From Armigeres subalbatus (lineage: Eukaryota; Arthropoda; Insecta; Diptera; Culicidae), in contig NC_085139.1 in the NCBI RefSeq assembly GCF_024139115.2, positions 8,589,533 to 8,653,532 of the forward strand: 64,000 bases of DNA. The letters are read 5' to 3'. The notes beneath the pieces are model-generated. The model did not search any database. It was given only the letters and a program-made list of their open reading frames with translations, and was not told the DNA's origin. Of the stretch, positions 47,441 through 60,560 are shown one piece after another (within the stretch, counting starts at the first letter, position 1; each line of letters begins with the position of its first letter). A program made the position numbers and the translations under genes.

Positions 47441-49779
47441 TAGCCACGTAGCTATTTTAGTTATGTGCCTATTCGCTAACTTGGGTCTATGCAAAGCCTC
47501 ACAATATTTTGTTTTTAGTGTTTGGTTAATAAGACGTACCGTGTAGTGCATTCTGACGGATAATCCTTGAAATTGTTATGGTCGTAACATTCTCTGGAGA
47601 TTTCGAGGAAATCCGAAGAGTTCCTATCATTTCAGGAGGTCATGATGGCTGTATGATGCACAGACTGGATCCTTGGGGACACTCCGGCGTGGCACTCCCA
47701 AGCAGCAGTTAGATTAGTCTTTCCATCCAAAGTCTCAATTAATGGGCATCACCTATCCTAAACCGGAAACTCATCAGGTTCCTCAGGTGTCCATCGATCG
47801 AGAATTGACCACTCCATCATTTTCAAGCGATCTGGCTCAGATCGAGAAGCCTTATGAACCCTTATCAAGACCGCATAGAACAAATATCATGGCCACTCGG
47901 TATCTGGCGCAATCGTTGATTGACACAGACTGCTATAGAACTGGAGCTGACTTGTGAATAAGTTATGGATTGGGAATCTGTAAAATAGCTTAGATGTCGG
48001 TTTTATTATCCTTAGGCGCCGGCTTTGAGTAGACCTAGTGATCCAGCTGATGATTCTGCTTATCATGGGTCACATAAGCGTAAAATTTGCTTTCTTATCG
48101 AAGACTTTCTCATTCGATAGCCTTGAAGTGGAACATTTTGCAGGGTTTCTCTATCCATTTCATACAATAAACACAACTTTAGAAATTGTTTGCATTCGAA
48201 GTGTTGATAATTTGTATTGTTTGATCATTTTGGTAATTGCGTTGAAAATTTTAAACATATGAGATGTAAACAAATGCAAATGTATATCTTTGCGCCGTCC
48301 TCATTCTTACTCAATAAACCGGGTTAGTTACCTAATTAATACCGAATATTTTAAGGCTCAACATATGATACCATTTAACATAACAATGAGATTCAGCACT
48401 TGAAACCAAGCGTGAATTTGAAGCTAATATAACTCATATAACAGCACCTACGAATCCAAAACAAACACTTAACTAAGGTTCTATCCTGCCGGTGAAACAG
48501 GATTCAACGTGATCTGACTTAGCGTTTCTTCAACGTTTACTGATATATTTTGTTAAAGTCGACGTGCAAATACAAATTACGTCGCACAATATGTTCTGAT
48601 GATGATGTCTTCTCTACGCTGGTGACAGATCTAGCTAAAGTTGCGTGTAGTATTTATATTGTCCTCTTTCTTTTAAAATTCCTCTATGGCATCCGAGTTC
48701 CTTGATATTAATAAGTTTGGTGCAACAATCACAGTTACTCACTTTTTAAGTTGTGTTATTATTTCGATTTAAATACTCGTAAAACACTGCTAAGGTTTCA
48801 AATATGGTTCACTACTGTTTATAAACCGAAGTGGTGCCTGTCGATAGTGTCGTTTAATGGTGCATGTGGTGTAAAACTCTACTAGCTGCTTCCAAAGATG
48901 TAATTATGAAGGCATCTGATAGTCCTGATATTATTTTCGGTGTGGTTAGGTAAGATCGTGGGTTTTGCTTTGGCCTGAGCTCACCGAGTTGTGTCATTCG
49001 AAGGTTCTCAGTTCTATCCAAGTAATTGAGATTCCAAATATGCAAAAGATTCAAAACAACAAGGATAAGTCCAACTATGATGTATTTATGTATGTCGACA
49101 CACGAAAAGTCTTTCTCAATTTTTAAAACACTACAGTCACATTTTACTTGTTAGGATACTTTCAATTAGACTATGAATACTTGGGTTAAAACGAAAGCAA
49201 ATAAAATATGAGATTGCCTACTACAAAACTGAATGTTATCACAATTGAAAGCTACGAATTCGCTGAGTTGACAGAATAAAGTTAGCCCAAATAATGAAAG
49301 TCGATGAGCTATTTGCTACGCCCAACGTGCGAATATTAACTGCATCCCGAAACCCAAACTTATCATTTGACTCTTGACTGAATATTCTGAATATGAAAAA
49401 TATTCCACGAATTTCTAATGCAAAATGGGCAACTTCACTACCTTAGACTGACTTGGTCTGAATGAGTTTGTCGGGAGAAAGTACAGTAAAACCTGTTTTC
49501 TGAATATTGACATTTTATCTGGTGCAGTGGCTGCAGGGTGGTTTGTTTTCATCGATTTCTTGATTATAAAGTAAGATGTATAGAAATATATTCCCTCCTA
49601 CTTTAAACACATAGAGGAAATGTTGCGATCTCCATCTCACTGAACATATATTCATTTCATCTGAAACAAAGAAATACGTGCTCACTGCTCACTCTGAAAA
49701 AAACCACAAGAATAAGAATAAGATCAAGTTCCTTTTAATTGCTTAGTTTTGATTAGATGAACATCAGAACCATCAGATG

Positions 49780-50130
49780 AAATCCAGGAGCAGTTCCCCT
49801 ACTCCCAGGTCTCGCAAGTTTTCAAACTTGAGGGTACCCTTTCATATTTTCGCCTCCTCTCAGACGCAGTTCTTGGAACTCCTTTTGAGGAACAACTTCG
49901 CGCTATTCCAGCCCGCTGGAAGCATTTTTACGATCCATGCTTCGTTTGCTGTTCGCATGTCCTTCACATAGTCAAGTTGATCTTCGGTTAGATGGATAAA
50001 TCTCTCATCCCTTGCCATGCGCTCTTCAAGGTTCTTTTTCTTCTGCTCTTTGACCGTCGCTGTGTCTTCCGGGAGTTTGCTTGCATACTCCCCGTCATGG
50101 GTGACCTTTTCCATGCAGTTTAGCATTTTT
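49780..50130 (-). pseudogene. antisense copia-type gag remnant (copy 2)
   Basis: The minus-strand frame 50,126-49,860 is open for 88 residues and shows the charged helix, LTEDQLDYV, TANEAW and KLFLKR order of copia Gag. It is better preserved than copy 1 at 23,230-23,610. Confidence 0.65.
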
Positions 50131-51039
50131 TATTTTCCATAAAGACCCTAACTTGGAACCTCAAGTTGCTAAAATTTTCTCCATTGGACAACCACAACTT
50201 TTATTCGGCCATTTCAAACAGGACAAGTTATCAGCGTTATGGGCTCATAACCTAATAAATCTGCCAGCTACAAAGATTGGCTTCACAGGACAAATTTCGA
50301 AGGTCAAATTTGACTATACCCTGAAGACGAATATCCAAAACCTTGGAAATATTTCGCTTCTGAGGGCATGTAGATATATCCGAAATTTTGGGGTCATATA
50401 CCCCATTGTTTGATAATTATAAACACTCAATCATGTTAAGTCATCCTGATCGTTTAGACAGTGATCAATTTTCAGGAATAGGAGATGTTCAAGTTACTCC
50501 AAAGCGTTCTCGAGTTCACCGATTATCTACCAGATTGGTTGGCCTTTGAGATGTTCTCATCGTCGCTATCCGGTCCAAAGGGATATGCGCATCATGTAAA
50601 CCCACTTTTCTTGAATACGAGATGATACTCCAAAACGTTGTCGAGTTCAGTTCATAGTATCTATCAGATCAATCATGACTTTTGTAATGTCCTCATCGTT
50701 AGTATGAACTCAATCCTGTTCAAAACGCTAATTTTTTCACTTATTACTATTACAAGCAAGGCTTCACTTATTACTTTTTCAATTGAAAGCTTTGACAGAC
50801 CTTTTTGGTTCTCCAAAACGTCCTGGAGATCAGAACATGCGATCTATACGATTAACCTTCCTAGTGCATTAAAAAAAGTGACACATAGTTCATCAGCCCC
50901 CCAGCTTGAATTCGCTCCCAAAAGTTCATTTTCGGACCGATTCTCAATCTTTTGGAACCAAATTGAAGGTATGATTTTGGCAATGTAGCCATTCTGGTTC
51001 CCAGGAATCGATTTTGGAGGAATACAGATTCTTAGGCCA

Positions 51040-52040
51040 ATTTTTGCGAAGAGCGAGGTTTTTTCCAAAGCTTTTCATTATCGAATTCTGAGTAACAAAT
51101 GATTGTGGTGACCCATTTTTATGGACCTGGGTGCAAAGATGTTATCGATAATTTAGTAATTTGCGTTCGATCATTTGGTAGTTTGTCAATAACTCATTCC
51201 AGAAGCTGAATTTCAAAATGTGTATGGTGGACTTCTAGTGGAAGGTTTTCTACAATTGCCTAATGGTTCGTTGTTTAAACTCCACTAGTAGCGAAGTCGT
51301 AACTATAGTTCCAGTAACTTAGTCTAAATGATAACAAAATTCCAATCATTTAGTTAAAGTTACTGAACCTAACGCTATAACTCCGTTATTAGTTGAATTC
51401 TAATAACGGACCATTAGGAGTTGTAGAAAAACCTTCACCAAAAAGTCCATCAACATATTTGAAATTCGCTTAGAAAAGTTATGACAATCTACTAAATGAT
51501 CGAACGCAAATTCAAATAATCGATAACCTACCTATTGGCACCGGAAGATCCACAACGTCCGTAAAAGTGGTCAATTTATGAAACTCATCATAGAAGAGCG
51601 CATTTTTTCCAAAGCTTTTGATTATCGTTCTTTAAGTTACAAATGATTGTGGTGACCCATTTTGGTGGACCTGGGTGGCCACCGGAGGTCCTCCATAGGA
51701 TCCGGAACATACGTAGAAGTGGTCAATTCATGGAACTCATCCTTGAAAAGCGCGATTTTTTTAAAGCTTTTCATTGTCGAACGCTGAGTAACAAATGGTT
51801 GTGGTGATTCATTTTGATGGACCTGGTTGGCCACCAAAGGTCCTCCAGAAGATCTGGAACGTCCGTAAAATTGGTCAATTTATGAAACTCATCATAGAAG
51901 GCCGCATTTTTCTTCCAAAGCTTTCCATTGTCGAACGCTGAGTGACAAATGATTATGGTGATCCTTTGTAATAGACCTGAGTGGCCACCGGAGGTCTTTC
52001 AGAAGAAAGGAAAGTCCACAAAAAAGGTCAATTCACTAAA
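51040..52040. repeat. about 155-bp satellite with hAT-like MITE (copy 2)
   Basis: Unit anchors lie at 51,569, 51,721, 51,873 and 52,026. The MITE starts at CAAAGATG 51,134 after CCTGGGTG and ends near 51,535, where the right terminus and its duplication are blurred by missing bases. Confidence 0.7.
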
Positions 52041-52749
52041 GCCATCATAGAAAGGCTCAGTTTGATTCCACGTCGAGCATCCGTGCGAGACAGCTGTATA
52101 TTCCGCGTACGGTCGATTCTTATTCCGGTTTTTTTTCTTCAAGTCAGGTTTTTTTTACCGTGACTGTGAACTTCAAAGTGCTAGAGTAAAAGTTGTGCTT
52201 TTTGTAGCAAATATTGAAAAAGATTTCGTTGTTTTTGGCAAAAACACTTTTTTTTTGCAAAACTCATCGGCGTCCATCGTCACGCCGGCGAAGTCATCAT
52301 CGCCAAAAGCCGACAGTCCCAACACCATCATCACTGATCGTGCGCCTCCTCCAACACAGGCGTTGTTGTCCCGACACCCGCCGCTGTAGCCTCGATAGCG
52401 GCACGGACATTGGGCCGTCCGTTTGGTGTGTGCTGCTACAAATGCCAGCCGGTGAAATAGTAGTGTGAAGACCAAGTATAAGGCTAAGTATATTTTTGAT
52501 CTCTCTCTCTCTCTCTCTCTCTGGTCGTAACCCCTTTCTTCTCCTCTTTTGATAATTTGAACCACGTCTGTTTTGATAATCCGTTTTCCTGTGTTTTGTT
52601 AATTAGTTTTGTGTCATCTTTCCTGATCCCTGTTTTATTGTGTGTGCCTCGCTGCTGCGAGACATTTGAAGTCTGCAATGCGCGAAGGCGATGATGGTGG
52701 GAGTGCATCATATCCCTTGTCAAATAATGCTTTGTTGCCTTCTGAATGC

Positions 52750-53890
52750 TCTGTGCCAAAATAAAATGGAAACTAGCAACTACTCCCCGCCTCAAGGCCT
52801 ACCCTCAAGACTCTAGTGGGCCGTATGTTGTTTTCTTCCTACCTAAATGCAAACGGTTGAATATAAGTCAGATCAGCAAGGTTCTGGAAAGGCGATTCTC
52901 GTCTGTCACGACCATTGACCTGGTTGGGTCCAGTAAGCTTCGCGTCACGGTCAGTGATCGCAAACAGGCCAACGAGATTGCACCTGTGAGCTTTTCACTC
53001 TTGAATATAAAGTCGATTACCATCAGCAGTGTGTGAGATCGCGAGGGTGGTGACGGAGGGAAGTATGACATGTGACGATTTGAAACAAAGATCCTAGTTT
53101 TAAGAACGTTTCTCTGTTTCCTGTTGCGATACTGGATTGCAAACAAATGTAAGGGAGAGGAGAGGGAGAGAGAGGGAGAGAAGCGGATTTATTCCCCGTC
53201 TGACTCTTTCTGTGTCATCTGCCGTCATCCACACTGCCTGACTACGTAGTGATTGACAAACTTCGTCTACCTGTTCGGCTGTATGTACCGAAGGTGATGA
53301 ACTGTGTTCATTGCAAGCAGCTGGGCCACACCGCTCAGTACTGCTGCAATAAACCTTGCTATGCATCGTGCGAAGAGAAGCATGTGGATGGCGTGTGCAA
53401 GTCCGCTTCACCAGTTGTTTCTGACACTATCTAATAGTCTCTTCCTTTGGACGATCAAGGTAGCTCGACCCCGAAGTTGGAAATGGGGCCTTTGTATTCA
53501 AAGGCTCAACGAGGAAACGAGTAAAAAAGCCAGCGTCCCTCGAAAGCCAGAAAACAGCCTCAAAGTGAGCCCCATTCAACATGGCGAAATCAAACGCAGG
53601 TGGAACTCAAAACTTCAACTTTTGTGATTTCACATCAGGATGAACGAGTTTCCACCGCTTGGGAACTAAAATCCCAGATGCTCGATTTCTCAACCAGAAA
53701 GAGAGCATAGATATAAACGGATCAACCTCCAGGCGCTCCAATGTACACATTTCTGGCGTCGTGGAGCTCATCCTCAAATTGTGTATGCTTCAATCCGTGA
53801 AGAACATAGTCAAAGCGTTCTTCCAATTCTGACTTCTCTCCTGAACAGATGGCTAAAAATGCCCTCGCAGGTCATTCGTATCCTTCGATG
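52750..53890 (+). pseudogene. LINE ORF1 (copy 2)
   Basis: NISQISKVLERRFSSVTTID is read near 52,860-52,920, KLRVTVSDRKQANEI near 52,935-52,980, and two cysteine knuckles near 53,303-53,410, the second of the form CYASCEEKHVDGVC. The C-terminal third is frameshifted and stops just before ORF2. Confidence 0.7.
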
Positions 53891-53914
53891 ACTAATTTCG
53901 TCGATAAGGCTCAT

Positions 53915-56900
53915 ATGATTTCGATTCTACAGTGGAACTGTCGAAGTACTTCCAAGATGATATTTTTAAATTTTAAGTTAACAAAATAAAAACGATATTT
54001 TTGCTTTATGAAACATGACATTAAACCTTCATTTCCGATTCTAACATCATTCTCGCAATCAGGAAAATCCATATGGAGGGTGCTTTTAGGGATCAAAAAC
54101 AGCACTCCTTCTATAGGTCGATTTTGCTCCGATGTCAGGCACGGAAGCTGTCGCATGTCAGGTGACTATTCGAGGAAAAGACCTCATGTCGCCTCGATAT
54201 TTCTTCCTCCAAACACCGCGATATCTCGAGAGATCTCTTGCATCCTGCTCGATTAATACCCGAGCCACGGTCCAATGGTGGGATTCGAGTGTACCTTTAT
54301 CTCGAGAAATCCGCCGCGTTTAAACAATTTCGCAAACATGGTTCGATCGTACTTCACAAACGGTACATTGCGCTCGAGTCCAGTTCAGAAGCTGGTCAAA
54401 GTGAAGAAACGCGGATATTGGCGCACTTTTTTGAAGGTTTATCGCGCGACCTCAGAAACTCTGTGGACCGTCGTCAGAAGAATGCGCAACCGTCGTCCGT
54501 AAACGAAGATCGTGAAAGCTCGTCGCGGTGGATACTCGACTTCCCAAAGAAAGTTTGTCCAGATTCGGTGCCGTTGAAGCAAGAGTCACGTGATGCTTTT
54601 GCTGACAGGGATGATATGGATCGGCCCTTTTCGTGATTGAATTCTCGCTTGCTCTCCTTTCATATAACAATTCCAGTGATGGATAGAATAAGGTTCAATT
54701 TGCTTAAAAACCTCCCAGACGTCGCGAAGAGGCGCCTATTGAGCTTGTTTAACCAGTTACTGAAGTGCAACATTATTCAGGATGATTGGAGGCAAGTGAG
54801 GATGATAGCCATTCCGGCTAGACGAGTGGATTGAATCGAATGGTTTGTTGTCAGATACACAATTTGGTTTTCGCAGGGAAGGGGAACGTCTGTCTTGCGT
54901 TCTTTCAGAAATTTAGTTAAGAGCAAATGGCTCAATATTTTTGGACAATAAGGGGCTTTTGATTAAGTTTGCGTCGATGTCTTATCCGACAAGCTCCACG
55001 CGTGTGGACTATCTCAATTTTGAACAATTATTAGTACAATTTGTTGTCAGAGAAGCGTATGAGTTTTCTCATGGACTTGGCACTTCACGAATTCTTCATG
55101 GGTCTCCCTCAGGGTTCATGTTTGAGCGCTCTTCTTTACATTTTTACGTGATGAATGTCTAATCCGTGCTCGTTAGGACAACTTGCGGATGACTGCGTTG
55201 TATCCATTTCGGGGAACCGCAGTTGATCTGCAAGATCATACAGATTCTCTGGACAATTTGTCCACTTGGGCTACAAGCTGGGTATCGAGTTCTCTCGGAG
55301 AAAACTGAGATGGTTATCTTTCAAAAACATAAGCCGTCAAATTTTCCTCCAATTGATGGGTAAGACAATCACTCATAGCACGTCTTCTAAATACTTCAGG
55401 TCTGTTCGACTCGATATGCACCTTCGAAGCACATTACGTATCTGACACAAAATGCCAGAAACGAATCAATTTCATCGAACAATCACGGGAACATGGTGGG
55501 TACGCACTTCGAAGATCTTATCACGTTGACCGAACAACCATTCTTCGGTCCTCGAATACGGTAGTTTCTGTTTTCAGTCGCGCTAAAACACAAAGCTTCA
55601 ACGGATGCAGTACCGCTGTCTCGTATCGCGTGGGTTGAATTCGACTCCGATGAGTACTGCCTCTGAAGATCGTTTTGCGGAATTATCGCTCGGTTTCTCA
55701 TCCGTTGTGAGGTTCTCAATCCATTGGTCATTTACAACTTCGAGAAACTGCTCAACAAAACCCTCAATCTCGATACATGAGTATCACTGGTATATGACGC
55801 TGGAGGTAGCTATCTTCGGATGTCACCAATCGTTCTAATTTCTTAGACTTTAAATTTCCTCTGTCTGATCTGTCTTCATTATTTCAGCAAATACGGCACG
55901 CCAGCGAGGGAAGAAGCTTTTTGACAGACGGGTCAAAATGGATGACTCCACTGGTTTCTGAGTTTTTACATTTTCATAGCGCCTACTTTAAGCTGAAAGG
56001 GCCTAGTTCCGTGTATACCGCTGATTGCAGCTACATACTTCACACAGACAAACAGACATAACACTCGTCAAACTCATCGTTCACTGATTTACTGGTCAAT
56101 TCAAATAATCATTAGTTGGCCAATCGATCACTCGTGGCGCGCACATCAGTTGCTCGAGTTTGACGTTTGCTCACTATCGCCATCTGGTTCGTGATTTGCT
56201 AAACTAACTGAAATCAACAGATGTCGTTAGTGTTGAACGACGATGAATTTGATGAGTAAATGTTCAATGTGTTATGTCTGTTTGTCTGTCTATTCCTGTA
56301 TGTGCATCCCTACCTCCTGACCACTTCTTTATCTTTACCGACAGTCTAGCGTTCACAATCACCATGCAGGTCCCTTCTATTGCTCGATCCGGAAATGAGA
56401 AAGCGGACTCTTGGCTAAGGCGCTGTGGAAGGTGATATTTACAGCAAATCACCTTCGATGATTTTTTCTCATTAGTTCGTCAGGAAACATTGATCAGGTG
56501 GCAACAGTAATGGACAAATGGGAAGTTGGGTAGATTGGGGCATTCAATTCGCCCGCAGGTGTCGAAGCGTCCATGGTTCAAAATTTAAATATGGGACGAG
56601 ACTTCATTCGTCTAATGTCCAATCACTACACTTTAAACGCACATCTTTTCAGAGTGGAGCTCTCGGATAGCAATCTCTGTGATTGCTGCGAGGATTAATT
56701 ATGTCGTGTGGGCGTGCGAGGAGAATCGCGGCCCTAGATCTGCATTAACTGAACATCTCCGGATCCGAGGAAAACAACCAGGCCTATATTATGGGGGCCT
56801 CTAGCCGTTGATAAGACGCGCGGCTACAAATGAACCATGCTGAGGGTGGCTGGGTTCGATTTCGGTGCCGGTCTAGGCAATTCTCGATTGGAAATTGTCT

Positions 56901-57150
56901 CGACTTCCTGCATAAAAGTATCATCGTGTTAGCCTCATGAACGAATGCAAAAATGGTAACCTGGCAGAAACCTCGCAGTTAATAACTGAAGAGTGCTTAA
57001 TGAACACTAAGATGCGAGGCGGCTCTGTCCCAGTGTGGACGTAATGCCAATAAGAAGAAGAAGAGACAGCAGCCTATTAGAGAAGTTTGGCGGGCCTTGA
57101 TCAGCTGTCCTTCGTCCACCAATTTGTAAAAGTTGCTGATGTAAAACTGT
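53915..57150 (+). pseudogene. LINE ORF2 (copy 2)
   Basis: The N-terminal MISILQWNCRS gives the AP-endonuclease motif with its conserved asparagine. A GVLLGIKNSTPSI segment follows near 54,080-54,115. RT motifs PQGSCLSALLY and LADD, and RNase H TDGSK, follow in order. Indels break it into more than ten pieces. The SINE insertion near the end shows that this genomic copy could not be a source element even if the read errors were removed. Confidence 0.7.
56798..57066 (+). repeat. family-A SINE nested in LINE (copy 2)
   Basis: The head has AAGACGCGCGGCTACAAATG and GGGTGGCTGGGTTCGATT with an intact B box; the tail is (AAG)n. GGCCTATA lies upstream and GCCTATTA downstream. It is the cleanest of the nested readings. 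Confidence 0.78.
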
Positions 57151-57395
57151 AATCTTAGTCTGCTCATCCCTTTGACTGTCGTGCCGTACCCCATAACGAA
57201 TGTCTTCCTCTCATTGTTGTCTCCCAAGAAAATGTTTGTTTGTCCGTTACAGATGTGAAACATCGCCAAGAATGTCAACTATGTGAACATCAGCATCGTA
57301 GTTACTTAAGCATCCTAAATTCCTTCATTTTCTTCTGTATTATTGTATTCCTAACCTCGACCAAATCGAGTCATTCAGTTTGCCAAAACTAACTA

Positions 57396-57488
57396 CCCAG
57401 TAACATTTAGGTTTTATAATGCTCTTGAAGACCATAATTTACTCTACAAGAGTGTAATAAACAGCATAAAACCAAATTGTTACTAGGG
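57396..57488. mobile_element. short TA-flanked MITE (copy 2)
   Basis: The termini are CCCAGTAACA and TGTTACTAGGG with TA on each side, and the inner arms are ATTTAGGTTTTATAATGCTC and AGCATAAAACCAAAT. The whole element is 93 bases. Confidence 0.7.
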
Positions 57489-57490
57489 TA

Positions 57491-57899
57491 TGTATAAAGA
57501 AACGAATTGTCGTTATGGAAACATCGGAACATCGTGCCACTCATGTGCACCAATTGCAGTCAGACAACGTGGACGACCCAAACTGCTAGATCAGCAGTTT
57601 ATCCATTAATCCACGAACGCGTGGTGCGTTCTCTCCTTTGGCAGCTTTGGACAATCACCGGTGGTGCTGTATTGTGTTAGTATTATTAATAAAAATGTTT
57701 TAGAGTTACTAAGTCTTTTTAAAAGTGAATCCATATCACGATTCCCATAAGTGGTGTCAGAAGTGGGACCGTGAGGCTTTTAAAAGTGGTAAAAATCCGT
57801 CGCACGCGAACCTGCAACAACGTGATCATCAAACCCCTCGGATGTGATATTTTACGTGAGTAACTCTTTTATTATCTTTATAAAATAATCCCTAAAACA
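57491..57899 (+). mobile_element. errantivirus 5' LTR/leader with PBS-like site and splice donor (copy 2)
   Basis: TGGTGTCAGAAGTGGGA at 57,752-57,768 lies where the primer-binding site should be. AATAAAAATG near 57,687 could serve as the LTR polyadenylation signal. AC|GTGAGTAA, with GT at 57,856, is a canonical splice donor 44 bases before the gag ATG, in the position used by errantiviruses to splice the env message. LTR limits are unproven without the 3' copy. Confidence 0.5.
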
Positions 57900-58755
57900 A
57901 TGCCAGAGACCAGACAGTCAGAGATTGAGGCGCTGAAGGCTGAAATTGATCAACTAAGGCATTGATGACGTAGGGAATAGTAGTAAATTTACTATCTGAT
58001 CCCATCAAGAACCTATCAGTTTCGGTAGTAGAAAGAACTTTCAAGCTGGCTAAGGGAAGTAGACGAGCTATAGAAATGTTCAAGATAAAGGGCCAACAGC
58101 CAGCCCGATTCACTAAGCTCTATGTATATTAGAGCGATTAAAATAAAATTAGAGGAGACGCTCGCGCGATTGTATGCGCAAATGGCGATCCTGATATCAT
58201 TGGTGGTATCAAACAGATCCTGTTAGAACAATACGGTGATCGATTTGACTTTGCGACAAATGTTCGACACTGTTTCATAAGAAAAGTGATAAAGTCACCT
58301 GAAATTCTTCAACGAATTTAATCTCCTTACAAAGACTAAAATCTAACTTGAATTCCAATCCCATCACAGGAAAGGGAATCATAGATATTTTAACCGTTAC
58401 TCGATATCTCGACAATATCGGAGAACCTTTATCCTATCATTTGATTATCCAACTAAAACCTTAGAAGATGCAATAGAGTCGGTGTGTATAACCAGAACGC
58501 GAAATTAGATCTAGACCCGAAATCTCAATTCAACAAATTTCCCAACAAAAGCAACGGCCCTGAGCAGCTCCCTAAGACATTCAAATTCAAAACCCCATAC
58601 CTGGAACCCGATGCAAAACAAAATTTATCGAGTTCCACGCGAACGAAGTGGAGCGACGGACGACAGAGTGACGATAGGGATGACAATGTGCAAGGTAGAG
58701 CGATGCAACCCAACGTGTCAAATTTTCTAGAGGAAGATGATCTCTCAACAACGTA
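57900..58755 (+). pseudogene. errantivirus gag (copy 2)
   Basis: ATG 57,900 opens MPETRQSEIEALKAEIDQLR, a predicted coiled-coil start. A later segment near 58,150-58,265 reads GDPDIIGGIKQILLEQYGDR, fitting the capsid-like part of gypsy-group Gag. Several frame breaks prevent a continuous reading. It ends before the protease signature at about 58,802. Confidence 0.6.
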
Positions 58756-58801
58756 AATTTTATACCGTTTATTCGTACAAGTCTAATAAGGGATATTGAA
58801 T

Positions 58802-60482
58802 TTCTTGATAGACACTGGAGCGAATAAATCGTACATTAATCCGGAGCACGTGTTAAAGTGCCAAGAAACCAACCGACCCGTAATGTGACTAATAAAATGG
58901 TACTTTGTTATGATAAAGTTCATGTCAATATCTTTCCTAAAGGCTTCGCAAAACGTTACCGTACCACGTATTCAGATTCCATAACTTTTCGACGGTCTTA
59001 TCGGATTGAAACTTTAGCTACTATTAATGCCAAAATCGGTGCTGGTAGCCATGAACTTTCGATTGGGAATATAAAATATCCTCTAGATAAATACTACACA
59101 AGCACCATGAATTTTCAGGAAGAAACGTAATCAGTAATCAGTATCCCTCTGAATCGATTACTGTAGACGAGCATTCTCATTGAGGAAGAAATTAGACGAC
59201 AGGTGTCACTTACGACCTGGCCTTTATGCGGCTAGAAATAATCGTCATCACTCGTTTACTACTAGGCAAGCCAAACTGGAGAGATTAAAACCGTGAATGA
59301 GAATGAACGTTTCTTCTCAATCAGCATGAAACTTTCGCAGCTAACTCCTGCAGAACATTTGAATAAAGAAGGGTTAAATTATTAGCAACTCTTCGGCCTT
59401 CAAGGTGTTTTCTTCCATGATGGACAGAAATTGGATTTCACCCATCAAGTAAAGCACAAAATAGAAACCGGTGAAAGTAGCCCCATTCAAACGAACTTAC
59501 AAGTACCCATACCATCTACGGTTAAAATGAAGTGAGCAAATTCAGAAAATGTTGGAGACTGGAATCATAACAGAATCCTCTTCTCCATGGACTTCCCGAT
59601 CTGGGTGGTCCCAAAGAAAACGGATAATTCAGGTATAAAGAAATATCGTGTAGTTGTAGATTATAGGAAACTGAATAAATTAACGCCTGCGAATAGATAT
59701 CCTATACCGAGATCAGCGAAAGCACAGAAAGCCTTGGAAAAGCACAGTACTTTTCTTTACTCGATTTAGATGGTTTCACCAGGTAGAGTGGAGCCGAATG
59801 ATATTCCAAAGACAGCAATGTTTTAGGAATGCCGTTCGGTTGAAGACTGCGCCCGCGACATTCCAACGTTTAATGGATGCTGTTCTGCGAAACATCTGAG
59901 GATAAGATGTTTCGTCTATATGGACGAATCATTATCTTTCAACTTCTTAGATGAGCATATGAAGGACATTCAGAAAATCTTACAACCCTTAAAGATCTAA
60001 CCTTAAGGTACAATCGATAAGTCTAAATTTCTTCGTAAGGAAGTAGAATTCCTTGGACACGTCGTCTATACAGACGGGGTGAAACCGAACCAAAGAAAGT
60101 TGAACAATTAAAATTGGCCTCTCAAAACATCAAAAGAACTAAGTCGTTTCTCGGAACAATCTCCTACACAGAAGATTTGCTGGATTTGCGAAATTGCAAA
60201 ACCAATGACGCCAACTTGGCAAGAACAAATCAATTACTACCAATCCTGAATATGAATCTGCCTTCGCTAAATTAAAGGATATCATGAGTACAACACTACT
60301 CTTGAGACTGACTTACTGACGCAAATGGTAGATGGACACGAAAGACCAATTGCGTACCTTTCGCGAACACTGACAAAAGCAGAGGAAAATGTTCCCACTG
60401 CGAAGAACTTTAGCTATCTATTTCGCTGCAAAGAAATTTCGATTACATTTGTATGAGAGAAGTTTTATTTTACACGGACCAT
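58802..60482 (+). pseudogene. errantivirus pol: protease, RT, RNase H start (copy 2)
   Basis: FLIDTGANKSYI at about 58,802-58,838 is the retroviral-type aspartic protease active site (DTGA). The RT starts near 59,580: [28 protein letters not shown] (about 59,648-59,707), GMPFG followed by TAPATFQRLMDAVL (about 59,828-59,886), the YMDD region (about 59,918), and LGHVVYTDGVKPN (about 60,050-60,090). RNase H begins near 60,300 and is cut at about 60,480 by the RTE insertion; its continuation is at 62,207. Single-base losses break the frame many times. Confidence 0.78.
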
Positions 60483-60495
60483 GGCCATTGACGAA
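60480..60495. other. left target-site duplication of the RTE insertion
   Basis: ATG(A)GCCATTGACGAA here has lost one A in the noisy read; copy 1 shows the full ATGAGCCATTGACGAA at 34,735-34,750. The identical right copy is at 62,207-62,222. Confidence 0.8.
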
Positions 60496-60539
60496 CAGGC
60501 GTGATTGATCCAAAAGTTGGCAGCAGCACTCGAAGAATT

Positions 60540-60560
60540 NNNNNNNNNNNNNNNNNNNNN
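60540..60560. other. run of 21 N (assembly gap)
   Basis: Bases before and after overlap (GATCCAAAAGTTGGCAGCAG before, GATCCAAAGGTGGCGGCAG after), so nothing is missing; the gap has negative size. Any reading frame that crosses it is artificial. Confidence 0.95.

Larger units (their letters stand above)
52090..57290 (+). mobile_element. LOA/I-type LINE (copy 2)
   Basis: This is the second reading of 25,620-31,290. Motifs are easier to read here: ORF1 knuckle CVHCKQLGHTAQYC at about 53,303, ORF2 start at 53,915, PQGS at about 55,111, LADD at about 55,180, TDGSK at about 55,922, and the nested SINE at 56,798-57,066. The ORF2 end resumes after the SINE and stops near 57,150. Confidence 0.75.
35237..60539 (+). 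repeat. direct duplication, copy 2 (probable assembly artefact)
   Basis: It is collinear with 7,943-34,793 including every nested element, and about 6% shorter up to the common RTE junction (25,259 against 26,808 bases). Typical differences are missing single bases in homopolymers. It ends in 21 Ns. If it is one long read extended leftward from the contig at 60,561, and copy 1 is one extended rightward from the contig ending near 7,943, the whole arrangement is explained. Confidence 0.85.

Noticed and set aside
7943..60496. recent genuine segmental duplication
   Set aside because: Indel-dominated differences of opposite sign, the N run with overlap, and breakpoints without any element end all favour an assembly artefact; not fully excluded without reads.
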